From positions 744,001-808,000 of the forward strand of contig MU008166.1 in assembly GCA_010909165.1 (NCBI GenBank): a stretch of 64,000 nt of DNA. Direction: 5' to 3'. Below the pieces are notes generated by a model. The model did no database searches, was not told the origin of the DNA, and worked only from the letters and a program-made list of their open reading frames with translations. The number at the start of each line of letters is the position of its first letter. The first letter of the stretch is position 1. Below, one piece after another: positions 10,467-22,514 of the stretch. A program made the translations under genes and the position numbers. This DNA comes from Anthoceros angustus. Lineage: Eukaryota > Streptophyta > Anthocerotopsida > Anthocerotales > Anthocerotaceae.

Positions 10467-12392
10467 GGAAAATGTCTAGTTTTGCGTCGTTGTCTTCCTC
10501 TGACTCTCTCGCAAATCTTCCACCCTCTCCAATTTCTTGCCGCATTGATGTGCTCTTTGAAGCTATCGGGTATCATCTTCTCTTTGTACTCTTACTGCTT
10601 GATTATGCACGGGATGGAGCGTTCATAGGTCGAACATGAAGGCAGTCGCAAACTAGTTTTGCGCACTTGCTAACTCGTCGACATGTGTACTTACAATGTG
10701 ATCAAACACCGGTTGAAATTTCGCTATATCTTACGGTGTTGAGTGCCTCGGATATTCTCGCTCAACTTCTGCAAATGAATTGCACCTCAGTCCAGAGCAA
10801 AATGCTGTCTGGATGACATTCAACTTCTTGGCCTTCGTTATCCACGTTTTCATGCCGCTCACGGTCAACTCGCCTTGAATCACTTTCTCCAACAGCAGAC
10901 GATAATCCTTTCACCGCTTCCCGAGGCATGCCAGAAAACTCTCCAATTGGTCGCATGCATTGGCTTTATCATCAAATTTGGATCCCGCTCGTATCCGGGC
11001 CCCACGTTTTGATTTCCCTCTTGCTGCCTTTCTTCCGGTTACCTTGCTGGAAGCTCACCCCTCTCCCAAAGATCGAAAACCTCGTCCACCCGTGTCCACA
11101 CATGAGGCGGGACACTAGCAATGCAGGCAGCGGTTTACGGTCGACAAGTGCATTTCTTCCCGATCGAGCGTCGCCGATGGCGCCTAGCATCCGATATAGA
11201 TTGTACTTCCAATCCATTGTAATGCTAATACCCTCTTTCGATTTTCATTTCATCGTGAATATCGGACTTGCTCAATGAAAGACATCCTCTCCGGAAATCC
11301 TTGACATTGTGATCGTGGCGGACACCGCATCTCTCAAGGTTAAGCTGCATATATATGAGCTTCCATATATCGAAGTGTGAGTTCTCCGGTCTTACAGACA
11401 GCGTTGGAACGCATGGTTCCCACCAATACTCCCATGGTGTCTGCTGCCTTTTCAACTTGTCTTTGTCAAAGACCTCACGCTTGCACTTGGATCGATCATA
11501 CATAGCAGAAGTACTCCCTCTTGCAGGTCCCTTTTAATTTCCGGAGAAGATGTTTTCCCCATGATTCATCCACTCTTGGATCCGGCCACGAGTAATGTAG
11601 TCTGCGCTTCAACTTGGTGATGGCAACCATATCCGTATGCGGAATGCACCTCTTTTTTGTGCTACCGACTCTCGAATTTGATGTAACCTTATGTCTCGCT
11701 CCACTCTGTCGTTGTCCGTCGCACTTTGGTGATGACGCGCCCGGTGTCTCGTCAATGTCATTACTCTTCCTCTTTTCCCGCTTTTGGTTTACCTTTCGTC
11801 CTTGCGGTGAAATCGAACATCCGCGTCTACCTCCTTGAGGTTGGTTGTACAGGCTCGCTCCTTCACGATTCTTTGACCCCACCGTCCAAACTTTGTAGAA
11901 GCTGCAGGCATCCAATGCATGGCGATTCTTGGGACATTTGAGCGTTTTGAGCCACCCTCGCTATGTATATCCTCTCTGTTGTCGTGTGCTTCAACTCGGT
12001 TGTCGATGCATCTCGTCGTCCTCAACATCTTCATTTGCGGTTTCATGCTCTTCATATTCGCACTACGTCATCCGAATATCTATACACCGCTGCAAGTACC
12101 TCTCTTTCTGTTCCATTGAATCGTCATGAATTTCCCATATTGAGCGATGATTGCTTTGGTCGTGCGAATCGCTTTCCTAGCCTCTCCATCGCTATCTCGG
12201 AGGATCGCTTTCCTAGCTTGTTCGCCATCTTCATCATCATCAACCCGAACTATTTCTTTTGGACAACGCCAAAGATAGTCCCGAATGCATCACAAAGACA
12301 ACCACGCCTCCATTAACGGATGCATCAACGAAACATCCAGCTCGGCCAGGTACACAAAGCGGGCACCGGCCCTCGCCCCGCCGACGGACGGG

Positions 12393-12774
12393 TCGCATGC
12401 GCGCGCAAGTGCGCGCGCAAGTGCGCGCAAGTGCGCGCACAAGTGCGCGCGCAAGTGCGCGCGCAAGTGCGCGCATGCGCGCGCAAGTGCGCGCATGCGC
12501 GCGCACAAGTGCGCGCACAAGTGCGCGCGCCTCCTCATGCGCGCGCAAGTGCGCGCATGCGCGCGCATGCGGGTGCGGATCGAGGAACCGAGCGGCGAGG
12601 ACCAGCAGCCGCGGGTTCGGATCGAGGAACCGAGCGGCGAGGACCAGCAGCGCTGTGCGCGCGCCTCCTCATGCGCGCGCAAGTGCGCGCACAAGTGCGC
12701 GCATGCGCGCGCGCATGCGCGCGCGCAAGTGCGCGCGCAAGTGCGCGCGCAAGTGCGCGCAAGTGCGCGCGCGA
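12393..12774. repeat. CG-alternating satellite, unit 1
   Basis: The array is built from GCGCGCAAGTGCGCGC and GCGCATGCGCGC blocks, nearly all alternating purine and pyrimidine. Such sequence can adopt Z-DNA and form hairpins. It opens all six frames for 60-200 codons, but the Arg/Ala/Cys-rich products are not real proteins. An 79-bp gene-derived piece interrupts it at 12573-12651. Confidence 0.8.
12573..12651 (+). repeat. Two 42-bp units from the ankyrin-gene repeat, inside the satellite
   Basis: This segment encodes VRIEEPSGEDQQPR followed by VRIEEPSGEDQQ. It is the same 42-bp unit that forms the 14-unit array in the gene at 26480-27067. It sits abruptly between CG-alternating blocks. The gene alternates PSGEDQQ with GSGADQQ units, whereas here two PSGEDQQ units are adjacent, so it is not a simple copy of any one pair in the gene. 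Confidence 0.8.
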
Positions 12775-14000
12775 GTTCTCATGGTACGCGCGGCCAGGCG
12801 CGCGATGCATCCCCAGCACTGGCTGCAGTGATGGTGCAATCACGAAAAAAGTGGGTGTCGATTCTCTTCGTCTACATACCTTGTCACTTGTCATGGCGGC
12901 GTCAAGTCCACCGGGTCTTGGGTATTGCATCGCCTTGGAATCAGTTGTCGCACTCAATACCAGAAGTGTGCTTAGAATTCCTCAAAAGAACTTCTCCCTC
13001 ATTGTGCATATCAAGAGTTTGATTACGCATTGCGGCGGACTTCATACTTCCAAGCCCATAGAATGTACCCAACCACAATCTTCATGTCCTCAACGCATCC
13101 ATATACCCGTTCACCCAGGCCGGATGGGATCAAAATTCTCCTGTAGAGTCGGTTCCTTCTTCATGTATGCACCATTCCTTGTCCAAGAGCCTGCTCGATA
13201 GATCTGTGCAAATCTCGATCAACACATTTTCGGTCAGAGAAAGGATTCTCCAATGTGGTCCCGCACAATCCGATATCATCGAAAAATTTTGATGCCCATC
13301 AGCCCGATGCCCTTGCTTGGCTTGGGCCTCATTGTGATGTCCCTTGTGAAGGCCACTCTTCCTATCGGATGCTCCTTGTGGGAGGAGAGTCGACTTTCCA
13401 GTGATGGTGCGGATGTTGGTTGTCCCAAGTAGGGTCGCTTTCTTCGGTCTTCGCACTTCTTTCCCCTTCTTAGGGTTATCCGGACCTTTTTGCCATCTTT
13501 CTCCTTCTTCTTGCGGCCCCTGATTGACTCAAGTCTTGAAGGTCGATGGGTGCGCATGTTCCTTGAACCAAGTGTAGTTGCGGCCGCTTAAGATCTCCTG
13601 CGCCATCTCTTTGGCAAAAAAAACCGGATGTCCACGTTTGTGTGGTTTGGTGGTCAACTCTTCCTCGTCAGGAAACACTTCATGGCACATGTCATTCGAT
13701 GAATATTGTGCTCCTCTCTTGGTCACTCTGTTCCTCCCTTCGATAATGCATAGTATTCCACTTAGCTTCCAAGCATCCATCTATAACCCATTCCCTCTTT
13801 ACGTGAATAGGTCATATAGACCATCAACCCTATTGGCTTTTGGTAAGGAGAAACAACATGGCCATCGTTGGACACATTCAAAAGTTTCTTCACATTGCGC
13901 TATCGAATAAGCGAGCATTGCTCCAATCTTGCCGCACTATTGGACAATGCGCACTTCCTCATATCTTCAGGTTGGGTGAACACCATACCCCATCATGTAC

Positions 14001-14339
14001 TCATGATTCTCGTAAAGTCCTCGTCAGAGACCAAATTGTCTTTCTCCCGGACCATTGTATAAACCCCCTTTTCACACCATTTTCGCGGTGCATTTGGACA
14101 TCCGCATGCAGTCCATGCATGAATATCACGCGGAAAGTCTTGCATTCGGTGATTGTCATGAATCCATCCATTATCTTCTCCATATCCTCACATGTCATCT
14201 CCTTATCCCATGTCTCCGATAAATTGCCCCTTGGTAAATCGGCGACCAACGACTTGTATTCTCTTTTCCCCAAGTAGGCAGCCATTTCACGAATATCACC
14301 GGTTATTACAGTAACGGACCTTTGCTTGCTTTTGAACAT
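14001..14339 (-). CDS. Conserved frame in tandem unit 2, unknown protein
   Basis: This is the counterpart of 10131-10466. It begins MFKSKQRSVTVITGDIREMA and has one Ala to Val change in that stretch. The frame diverges after ITECKTFR because of an indel next to a CGCGG site, giving a different tail. No domain was recognised. Confidence 0.35.
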   Translation of the reverse strand: MFKSKQRSVTVITGDIREMAAYLGKREYKSLVADLPRGNLSETWDKEMTCEDMEKIMDGFMTITECKTFRVIFMHGLHADVQMHRENGVKRGFIQWSGRKTIWSLTRTLRES

Positions 14340-16305
14340 GGAAAATGTCTAGTTTTGCGTCGTTGTCTTCCTCTGACTCTCTCGCAAATCTTCCACCCTC
14401 TTCCAATTTCTTGCCGCATTGATGTGCTCTTTGAAGCTATCGGGTATCATCTTCTCTTTGTACTCTTACTGCTTGATTATGCACGGGATGGAGCGTTCAT
14501 AGGTCGAACATGAAGGCAGTGCGCAAACTAGTTTTGCGCACTTGCTAACTCGGAACTGTGCCACAATGTGATCAAACACGGTTGAAATTTCGCTATATCT
14601 TACGGTGTTGAGTGCCTCGGATATTCTCGCTCAACACGCAAATTGCACCTCGGTCGAGCAAAATCATGCGGATGACATTCAACTTCTTGGCCTTCGTTAT
14701 CCACGTTTTCATGCCGCTCACGGTCAACTCGCCTTGAATCACTTTCTCCAGTATGACTAATCCTTTCACGCTTCACAGGCATGCCAGAAAACTCTCCAAT
14801 TGGTCGCATGCATTGGCTTTATCATCAAATTTGGATCCGCAATGCGGCTCATGTCAAGACGCGTTTTGATTTCCCTCTTGCTGCCTTTCTTCCGGTTACC
14901 TTGCTGGAAGCTCACCCCTCTCCCAAAGATCGAAAACCTCGTCCACCCGTGTCCACACATGAGGCGGACACTAGCAATGCAGGCAGCGGTTTACGGTCGA
15001 CAAGTCGTGCATTTCTTCCCGATCGCGTCGCCGATGGCGCCTAGCATCCGATATAGATTGTACTTCCAATCCATTGTAATGCTAATACCCTCTTAAATTT
15101 TCATTTCATCGTGAATATCGGACTTGCTCAATGAAAGACATCCTCTTAGAAATCGCCTTGACATTGTGATCGTGGCGGACACCGCATCTGCACAGGTTAA
15201 GCTGCATATATATGAGCTTCCATATCGAAGTGTGAGTTCTCCGGGTCTTGCGTGCAGGCGTTGGAGCAGAAGGTGGTTCCCACCAATACTCCCATGGTGT
15301 CTGCTGCCTTTTCAACTTGTCTTTGTCAAAGACCTCTACGCTTCGCACTCCTTGGATCGATCATACATAGCGAAGTACTCCCTCTTGCAGGTCCCTTTTA
15401 ATTTCCGGAGAAGATGTTTTCCCCATGATTCATCCACTCTTGGATGGCGTCACGAGTAATGTAGTCTGCGCTTCTCAACTTGGTGATGGCAACCATATCT
15501 GTCGGAATGCACCTCTTTTTTGTCTTGACTCTCGAATTTGATGTAACGTCCTTATCTTTGTTGGGCTCGCTCCACTCTGTCGTTGTCTCGGCCTGACTTT
15601 GGTGATGTGTGACCCGTCGTGTGTCTTCAATGTCATTACTCTTCCTCTTTTCCCTTTTGGTTTACCTTTCGTCCTTGCGGTGGCTGGAACATCGCGTCTA
15701 CCTCCTTGAGGTTGGTTGTACAGGCTCGCTCCTTCGATTCTTTGACCCTCTTGTCCAAACTTTGTAGAAGCTGCTGGGCATCGTCCAATGCATGGCGATT
15801 CTTGGGACATTTGAGCGTTTTGAGCCACCCTCGCTATGTATATCCTCTCTGTTGTTGTCGTGCTTCAACTCGGTTGTCGATGCATCTCGTCGTCCTCAAC
15901 ATCTTCATTTGCGGTTTCATGCTCTTCATATTCGCACTATCGTCATCCGAATATCTATACTGCTGGAAGTACCTCTCATTTCTGTTCCATTGAATCGTCA
16001 TGAATTTCCCATATTGGTTGGTGATAGCGGTGCTTTGGTCGTGGTTCGTTGCTTTTCCTAGCCTCTCCATCGCTATCTCGGAGGATCGCTTTTCCTAGCT
16101 TGTTCGCCATCTTCATCATCATCAACCCGAACTATTTCTTTTGGACAAGCCGCATAGTCCCGAATATGCATCACAAAGACAACCACGCCTCCATTAACCG
16201 GATGCATCAACGAAACATCCATTGACGGGTACACAAAGGCGGGCACCGGTCGTCCCGCTTCCGGACGGGAGAGTCCATCTGTGCCAATGCGCAAAGCGGG
16301 TCTAA

Positions 16306-16641
16306 TGCGCGCACTTGTGCGCGCACAAGTGCGCGCATGCGCGCATGCGCGCATGCGCACTTGCGCGCGCATGCGGCGCAGAGGAAGTGCGCGCATGCGC
16401 GCGCGCGCATGCGCGCGCGCGCGCGCATGCGCGCACTTGTGCGCGCATGCGCGCACTTGCGCGCGCATGCGCGCACAAGTGCGCGCATGCGGACCCCGTG
16501 CGCGCACTTGTGCGCGCACGCCTCCTCATGCGCGCAAGTGCGCGCGCGCGCGCGCATGCGCGCATGCGCGCGCGCGCGCATGCGCGCACAAGTGCACGCG
16601 CTGCGCGCGCTGAAGTGCGCGCGCATGCGCGCGCGCGCGCC
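16306..16641. repeat. CG-alternating satellite, unit 2
   Basis: The block holds GCGCGCATGCGCGC and GCGCACTTGTGCGC motifs in both orientations. It occupies the same place in the second 3.9-kb unit as 12393-12774 does in the first. It contains no gene-derived insert. Confidence 0.8.
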
Positions 16642-17318
16642 GCCCTCCGAGCACAAAGCGGAGAAGAGCGCCAGCGCGGGTTCTCATGGTACCCCAGTGC
16701 GCGCACTTGTGCGCGCCCGAATCTCCCCGGCTGCGGTGATGGTGCAATCACGAAAAAAAATGGGGTGGTCGATTCTCTTCGTCTACATACCTTGTCACTT
16801 GTCATGTGGCGTCAAGTCCACTTCGCGGTCTTGGGTATTGCATCGCCTTGGAATCGTTGTCCGCACTCAATACCAGCGGTGTGATTAGAATTCCTCAAAA
16901 GAACTTCTCCTCATTGTGCATATCAAGAGTTTGATTACGCATTGCGCGGACTTCATACTTCCAAGCCCATAGAATGTACCCAACCACAATCTTACATGTC
17001 CTCAACGCATCCATATACCCGTTCACCCAGGCCGGATGGGATCAAAATTCTCACAGAGTCGGTTCCTTCTTCATGTATGCACCATTCCTTGTCCAGGCCC
17101 TTACGATAGATCTGCAAATCTCGATCAACACATTTTCTCGGTGAGAAAGGATTCTCCAATGTGGTCCACAGCACAATCCGATATCATCGAAAAATTTTGA
17201 TGCCTGTCATCGCTGATGCTCCTTGCTTGGGCCTCCTGTGATGTCCCTTGTGAAGGCCCACTCTTCCTATCGGATGCTCCTTGTGGGAGGAGAGTCGACT
17301 TTCTGGCAGTGATGGTGC

Positions 17319-17860
17319 GGATGTTGGTGGTTCATGACCACCACCCGAACCTCCTCTGCTGCACTCTTCCGCTTCCAAGCTCGTCCTTCGACATTGGCTT
17401 GTCCTTTTGCGTTTTGGAGGTTTGTGAGGTTGAGGCTCTACAAAGTTGGCTGTTTTGCACGCACCGCATGGGATGGACATGTCATCAACCGCAGATGCAC
17501 ACGTCAAGCATTAGAGGAAAACGGAGGCAACCTGCAGGAAAGAATGGAATGTTGAAGTTGTCTTCATTTCATGAAACAAGCCAAATTATAGATCCGAAAC
17601 GCTATTTCGGCTCCCTTCTGAGGCTCTTCTTCACAAGCCTCTTCACTCCTTTCGCCACAAACGCGAAACTCGGCACAACCAAGCAAGGCGCATGCCACAA
17701 GCAAACACTGGTGCCTTCCACACCCAAGCACCAAGGCTGCCATGACCCAAACACGGGTGCCTTTCACACCAAGCACCAAGGGTGCATAACATAAGCCAGC
17801 AACGAGGCTGGCTGCAACCAAGACCACCGCCTCGCCAAACGGAGACCGAGGCCTTTTGTC
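17319..17860. other. Insert interior between tandem unit and 250-bp repeats
   Basis: No gene is recognised. A short imperfect repeat (CACCAAGCACCAAGG-type, 17715-17785) is present. Frames on both strands are open over 100-190 codons but have no known motif. Confidence 0.3.
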
Positions 17861-17861
17861 A

Positions 17862-18580
17862 CCCACGATTTTGGGCGAACACACACAGTCGCGAAGACTT
17901 CACACCGGTTTATTCACTCGCGGTTGCCTTGCGTCCGACCGCCTCAAGCGCCATGAGGTTGCGCCGAGAGGTCTCTGGCCTATGTCACTTGGGCGCCCTC
18001 AACCGCCGATTCAAAGTACAGCGCGCCTGTTCAAAACGCGGAGCCCTTGTGCCGGATACCGCCTCCAATCAAGGATGCAGGTCGCCCACTAGCAACGCGC
18101 GGATTCCTTGTCACCGAGAGACCCTTAAGTCGCAGATGCACATGGGAGATGCACGCCTACAAGAGCACCTGGAAGTCGCCCACCAGCAACGTGCGCGCTC
18201 TTGCCTATCTCACATGTGCGCATCCACGATTCTCGCAAACGGATGCCTTGTGTCGAAACGCCGCAATCGCTCAAGCAAGACGGACAAGAACGCTGTCTTC
18301 CCTATGTCGCTCCAACCGACCGATTCAAAGCACACAACTCATGCCCAACACGGATTCCTTGTCACGAGAGACCCTCAAGTCGCAGATGCACATGGGAGAT
18401 GCACGCCTCAAGAGCACACGAAGTCGCCCACCAGCAGCGGCGCTCTTGTCTCACATGTGCGCATCCACGATTCCCATGCAACGCGGATGCCTTGTGTCAG
18501 CGCGCAATCGCTCAAGCAAGTGCACAGCGCTCGCTCGCAGTCGACCAACAGCGCGCTCTTGCCCATGTCAGGCGGAAGGA
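17862..18580 (+). repeat. Tandem repeat of about 250 bp, nearly three units
   Basis: Two clear units begin at GGATTCCTTGTCACGAGAGA near 18101 and 18352 (period 251). Each contains CAGATGCACATGGGAGATGC, a CACATGTGCGCATCCACGAT segment and CGCTCAAGCAAG. A third, more diverged unit precedes them from about 17862, sharing the CCGATTCAAAG segment. The repeats open several frames at once, none of which is convincing as a protein. Confidence 0.7.
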
Positions 18581-18599
18581 ATCTCAAACTTGCCTAACC

Positions 18600-19949
18600 G
18601 TGGGTTAACTAACTGCGGGTTGAAGGTTAGGTTAGGGTTTCCGTTATAGCCCTTATTTCAAGCCGAACGTTTGGTAATTAACATTGGCGGCTACTATAAC
18701 GGGTTAAACCTGCCACCATAATCATGTATGCATATTTTAACGTTCAAACACAGATGGACAAACTCCATAGTACGCAGCACTTCTTCGTCTCATAGTTGGA
18801 CCACATCAAGTTTGAAGGAGCGGTGAAATGGGCGCTTCTCCATCCTACTCGTGCGGTCGGAGTCGGGCGAATGGAAGGCCATAAGCGTGGTTGGTCTCAA
18901 AATGTTTCACGGATTGATGTTTTTGTAGCCGCATCGCCTTCAGATCTCGTGCGGAAGATTGAGAAGGTGACAATCATGGACACCACTCCGAGCATGGAAG
19001 GCATCGGAAGGTCTCATCATCGATACAACTCCGGTTGAAGAAGGGAGGTAGGCCAAGCATTCGGATACCACGCCAAATCCGGACATTAGGAACGAGGTGA
19101 AGATGGAATGCAATGAAATTGTTTCTTCATCGCTCCATGGAGGAGGTCGGGAATGATGGGACCGAATTTTGCGGGAAGGAGGATGCGGGCACGAACACCA
19201 GCGGTGGCATCCAGCCGCATGTAATCCTCGAGTCCACATTGTCCGGCGTAGACATTATCCAAGCCGGAGATTGAAGAGGACCATGTCGGCGTTGAAGAAA
19301 TACACAACATGGTCTTCGCATTCAGCGAGTTGTTTTGCAATTGGGAAAGAAGAATATAGAGAGCCTCGGATATCGCTTGGGATTGCCTCGAATGAGGAAA
19401 TATATTTGCAAGGATTGCTCGAGGTAGAACAAGCAACCTATCGGTCGCAATGTTCTCAATTTTCTCCGGAGAGTTGCAATGTTGTGTCAAGTTTCGGAAA
19501 AGTGTTACGCATTGGATGGCGGAGGTATGAACATTTGAAGCAGTACTAACGAACACACCATAATCCTGAAGTTCCAAGGACGCCCAATCAAGATCATGTT
19601 CGAATGCATTGCTTGGATGGAAAAGTTTTTCAAGCTAAACAACGCATGCCCAATGTTTGATTTTAACTTGCGATTCATATACCAAAGGAGAGATATTCCG
19701 GGACTACAAGCGGGAGGTTTCAAGAGTCGGTTGACCAACGCTCTCATTCTCACATGCCTTATGGAAGAAACATTTTCCAAAAGTGAAGATACCAAAGTGT
19801 AGTCGTTTTTCAAAATCGTCCAATGCGAAGCGTTGAAGACTGCATCGAGATGACCAGAACCGACAAGAACAAGGTATTTCATATCCGAGTTCCTTTTGAC
19901 TTCCATGGAATCATGAGCACTCCGCCTCTTGTCTGCTTGTTCTCGCCCA
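18600..19949. other. Insert interior with fragmentary frames
   Basis: Plus-strand frames here include ILKFQGRPIKIMFECIAWME followed by FFKLNNACPMFDFNLRFIYQ and stop near 19800. This looks like degraded coding sequence. I do not recognise the family and cannot define boundaries. The rest shows no feature. Confidence 0.3.
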
Positions 19950-20175
19950 CTGCGCGCACTTGTGCGCGCGCGCGCGCGCGCGCGCGCACAAGCTCGCGCA
20001 TTCACACAGGAGGTAGCAACAGCGGATGGAAATGGGGTGCGCGCACTTGTGCGCGCGCTGCGCGCGCGCGCACTTGTGCGCGATCCCGTGCGGGTGCGCG
20101 ACTTGCGCGCACCGCACGGAGTGGAGCGCTCGCGATGACGGCGGCGCGCGCGCGCTGCGCGCGCTGCGCGCGCAC
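19950..20175. repeat. CG-alternating satellite, third block
   Basis: It contains runs of GCGCGC up to about 30 bp and repeated GCGCACTTGTGCGC hairpin motifs. It resembles the satellites in the 3.9-kb units but lies outside them in the same insert. Confidence 0.75.
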
Positions 20176-22499
20176 TAAGGACAACGTTCGACCAAGTGAT
20201 CCATTTTATCGTGATGAGGTCCATGAGCAAGATCTTCGTGAACATCGGCCACGATCAAGAGAGCGACTAAAACTTGCAAAACATCGTTTGAAGTGTAAAG
20301 GCCACCGAGCAAATACATTGGTATGGCGATAGACGGATGGACCAAAGCAAGACGGAGCTCCACATTTTCCCGCCTCCAAAGGATTTTGCGGATGGTCTCA
20401 TCCGGGTCCATGTTGTGGGTTGTTTGGTATACAACAACATTATGAAGACCGTGGTGTATGTGAACTTCGAATATTCGAACGACGCCAACTTAACTATTCA
20501 TATCATCCGGATGTTATTCTCACATATGAGATGGTTACGCGAAGGCGTTTTACTTGCAACCGGACAACACACCAGAGAAAACAAGAATATGTTGTTGTTT
20601 GCATACTTGAGTATGCTTGTCGAAGCGGGTCTTCGATAAGGTGAAGGTGGGCTTCCTTCTTGTCGGGCACACACATGATGCGATTGACCAAATGTTCTCG
20701 TGCTTTTCTAAAAGCCTCGGGCACAAAAAGCAATGTCACTCGAAACCCTTATGAGTTTGCTTCATCGCTTATACACCCAATCCAAGTGAAAATGGTTTCG
20801 AGGTGGCCGATTTGAGCTTTGTCCGCCCAATGGGATGGGTAAAGAGGACACGAGATGCGTAAGGAATTTGCACAATCATAGTTATCGATCAATTCAAAAT
20901 TTCAAGGGAAGAAAGAGTCTGAGCCACTAATAGCTTCTTCGTGGCAAGGCACTTTCTACTTGTTCACATTGGGAACCGTTGGAGGGTTTGGAGTTCCTTG
21001 AGAATACCAAGATATAAGGGGCGCCTTTATGTCCACTTCAAGCGCATGGCAAACCCGCGACACGCATAAATCATTGAGCCATTAGGAAAGCCCTCAAGAA
21101 CCGATGCAAAAATATCTATCTCGGAAGACAAAGTATGGTGGAACTCGTTACGGGCATCACGATCGATATTTGCGACAAAATCGAGGAGGAGTCCATCGAG
21201 ATCTTCAAAAGCATGGGAGTGGTACAACAGGACGAGGCGGAACTTAAATCCCATCGACGTTCGGATGTCTTTGTTCCGCCCAGCTCGAACCCCGCAACTG
21301 GCCACATGTATGTCGGAATTTTAGGCCACCGGAGCGGACCATCGAGTTGGCGAGATTCGATGGGGATGTGTCCGAGATCGACGAGGCCATATGATTGCAG
21401 TCCCATGTGAGATGACGATCGTAACAGCCTTCGGATTGCAGTGGAAGACTTGGATTTCTTATGTGACGAACCTTACCTAGTTGTCCGGTGGGTGACAGAG
21501 AATAGCAATGCGTTTGAGGAAGGTACCTACCGAGGAGATATTGGCTCCACACAATGTGATAGAGAGGGTTTGCGACAACGGAGGCGACCCAAGCACTGGA
21601 TCGTGTTGATATCGGAGACATTTATTTTGGCATACGGGTTCTCGTTTGCAAGGGATAGCACTCTACAAGTCCGCATACGTGGAGCTTATCAAGACAAAGC
21701 TATTCGAACTTCAACATCTACCAGTGGAAGAAGGTACAGGTTGAAGATAACATGAGACCACCAAGTTCGAGAGGAGATGCATTGGAGGAAAATGATGATT
21801 TGGACGAAAATCGCGAAATCGAGGTGGTGTAGTTCGCCAAGCGCTGGTGATGAGACATCCGACTTCGATTCGGCCAATCGCGACAAGAACCCCGCGGCAG
21901 AGGCAACGGAACCGGACGGCATCGAACTTTTGAAGGCATGTTTGATGATGATCCGGCACAAGGTCACGAAGGAGACGGAAACACCGTAGAGGATAGAAAG
22001 GTGATAGGGTATTCTTTGTACCTTTAGGGCATAGGGTAGATAGATGAGACTTGTCTATGTGGACGTCCGCCGATTTGTGCAACTTCTTATGTCGTCCAGG
22101 CTTCCGCCACATCCACAGACCTCCAAGAAGACATATTTCCTCAGTCGAATGATGTATTTCGCACTAGTTTTGCCTTGTGCGCGCTGAGTTTCATACCCTT
22201 GTTAGGCGCACTTATGCGCGCCTAGCCCCCAGTATACAAAACATATAGAACCACACAAATTGAAGAAACTCGACATGCGAAATTATGGAAGAATTGGTCA
22301 CTTCATCACACCGACAAAGTATCCATGCACACGAGTGCACGAGTGCAAGGCGCCATCAGGAAAATGACAGACAGAAGTGGTCCCGGGCCGAGAATGCCCG
22401 AATCCGATGGATCAACACCTACAAAACTTAACAAAAACCAGCCCAACTTCGGTTTTTTGCGGAATAGGGTTGGGATTTTTTCCAAAACCCCTTTTGACA
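20176..22499. other. Insert interior with fragmentary frames
   Basis: A plus-strand frame at 20337-20639 (starting MDQSKTELHIFPPPKDFADG) and others at 21441-21755 look like decayed coding sequence, but no known domain is visible. An AGGCGCACTTATGCGCGCCT palindrome lies near 22203. Confidence 0.3.
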
Positions 22500-22514
22500 G
22501 GAGAAACCCCTTTC
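22500..22514 (-). repeat. Right terminal inverted repeat of the 13.4-kb insert
   Basis: On the minus strand this reads GAAAGGGGTTTCTCC, the inverted counterpart of the left end at 9127-9139. Copia sequence resumes directly after it. Confidence 0.55.

Larger units (their letters stand above)
9535..13410. repeat. Tandem 3.9-kb unit, first copy
   Basis: The unit begins at GGATGTTGGTTGTCCC and is followed head-to-tail by a second copy beginning with the same bases at 13411. Runs of 30-100 bp are identical between copies. Differences are short patches, mostly next to CG and CHG positions. The unit holds a Lys/Arg-rich minus-strand frame (11496-11915), the conserved frame at 10131-10466 and a CG-alternating satellite near its end. 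Confidence 0.85.
13411..17318. repeat. Tandem 3.9-kb unit, second copy
   Basis: This copy matches 9535-13410 in order along its whole length and ends where GGATGTTGG begins a third, diverging start at 17319. Its satellite (16306-16641) is at the same relative place as that of the first copy but has a different internal pattern and lacks the gene-derived insert found at 12573-12651. Confidence 0.85.
9127..22514. mobile_element. 13.4-kb insertion in Copia, TIR-bounded, family not recognised
   Basis: This block interrupts the Copia reverse transcriptase between 'ILASNDKNSV' (right side) and 'NEAGLLAKTIS' (left side). Its ends are inverted relatives: GAAGGGTTTCTCC at 9127-9139 and, on the other strand, GAAAGGGGTTTCTCC at 22514-22500. 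Inside are two 3.9-kb direct tandem units, three CG-alternating satellites, a 250-bp repeat cluster near 18 kb, and fragmentary frames on both strands. No known transposase, helicase or polymerase motif was recognised. A target-site duplication could not be resolved. A DNA transposon is the simplest reading of the ends, but the class is open. Confidence 0.6.

Noticed and set aside
12259-13201. Long overlapping frames rich in Cys, Ala, Arg and His on both strands
   Set aside because: They come from the CG-alternating satellite, which has no stop codon in any frame. The same applies to 16207-16888 and 19823-20332.
9127-22514. Helitron or Maverick/Polinton identity for the 13.4-kb insert
   Set aside because: No helicase, Rep, DNA polymerase B or retroviral-type integrase motif was found, and the ends are inverted repeats rather than Helitron-type.
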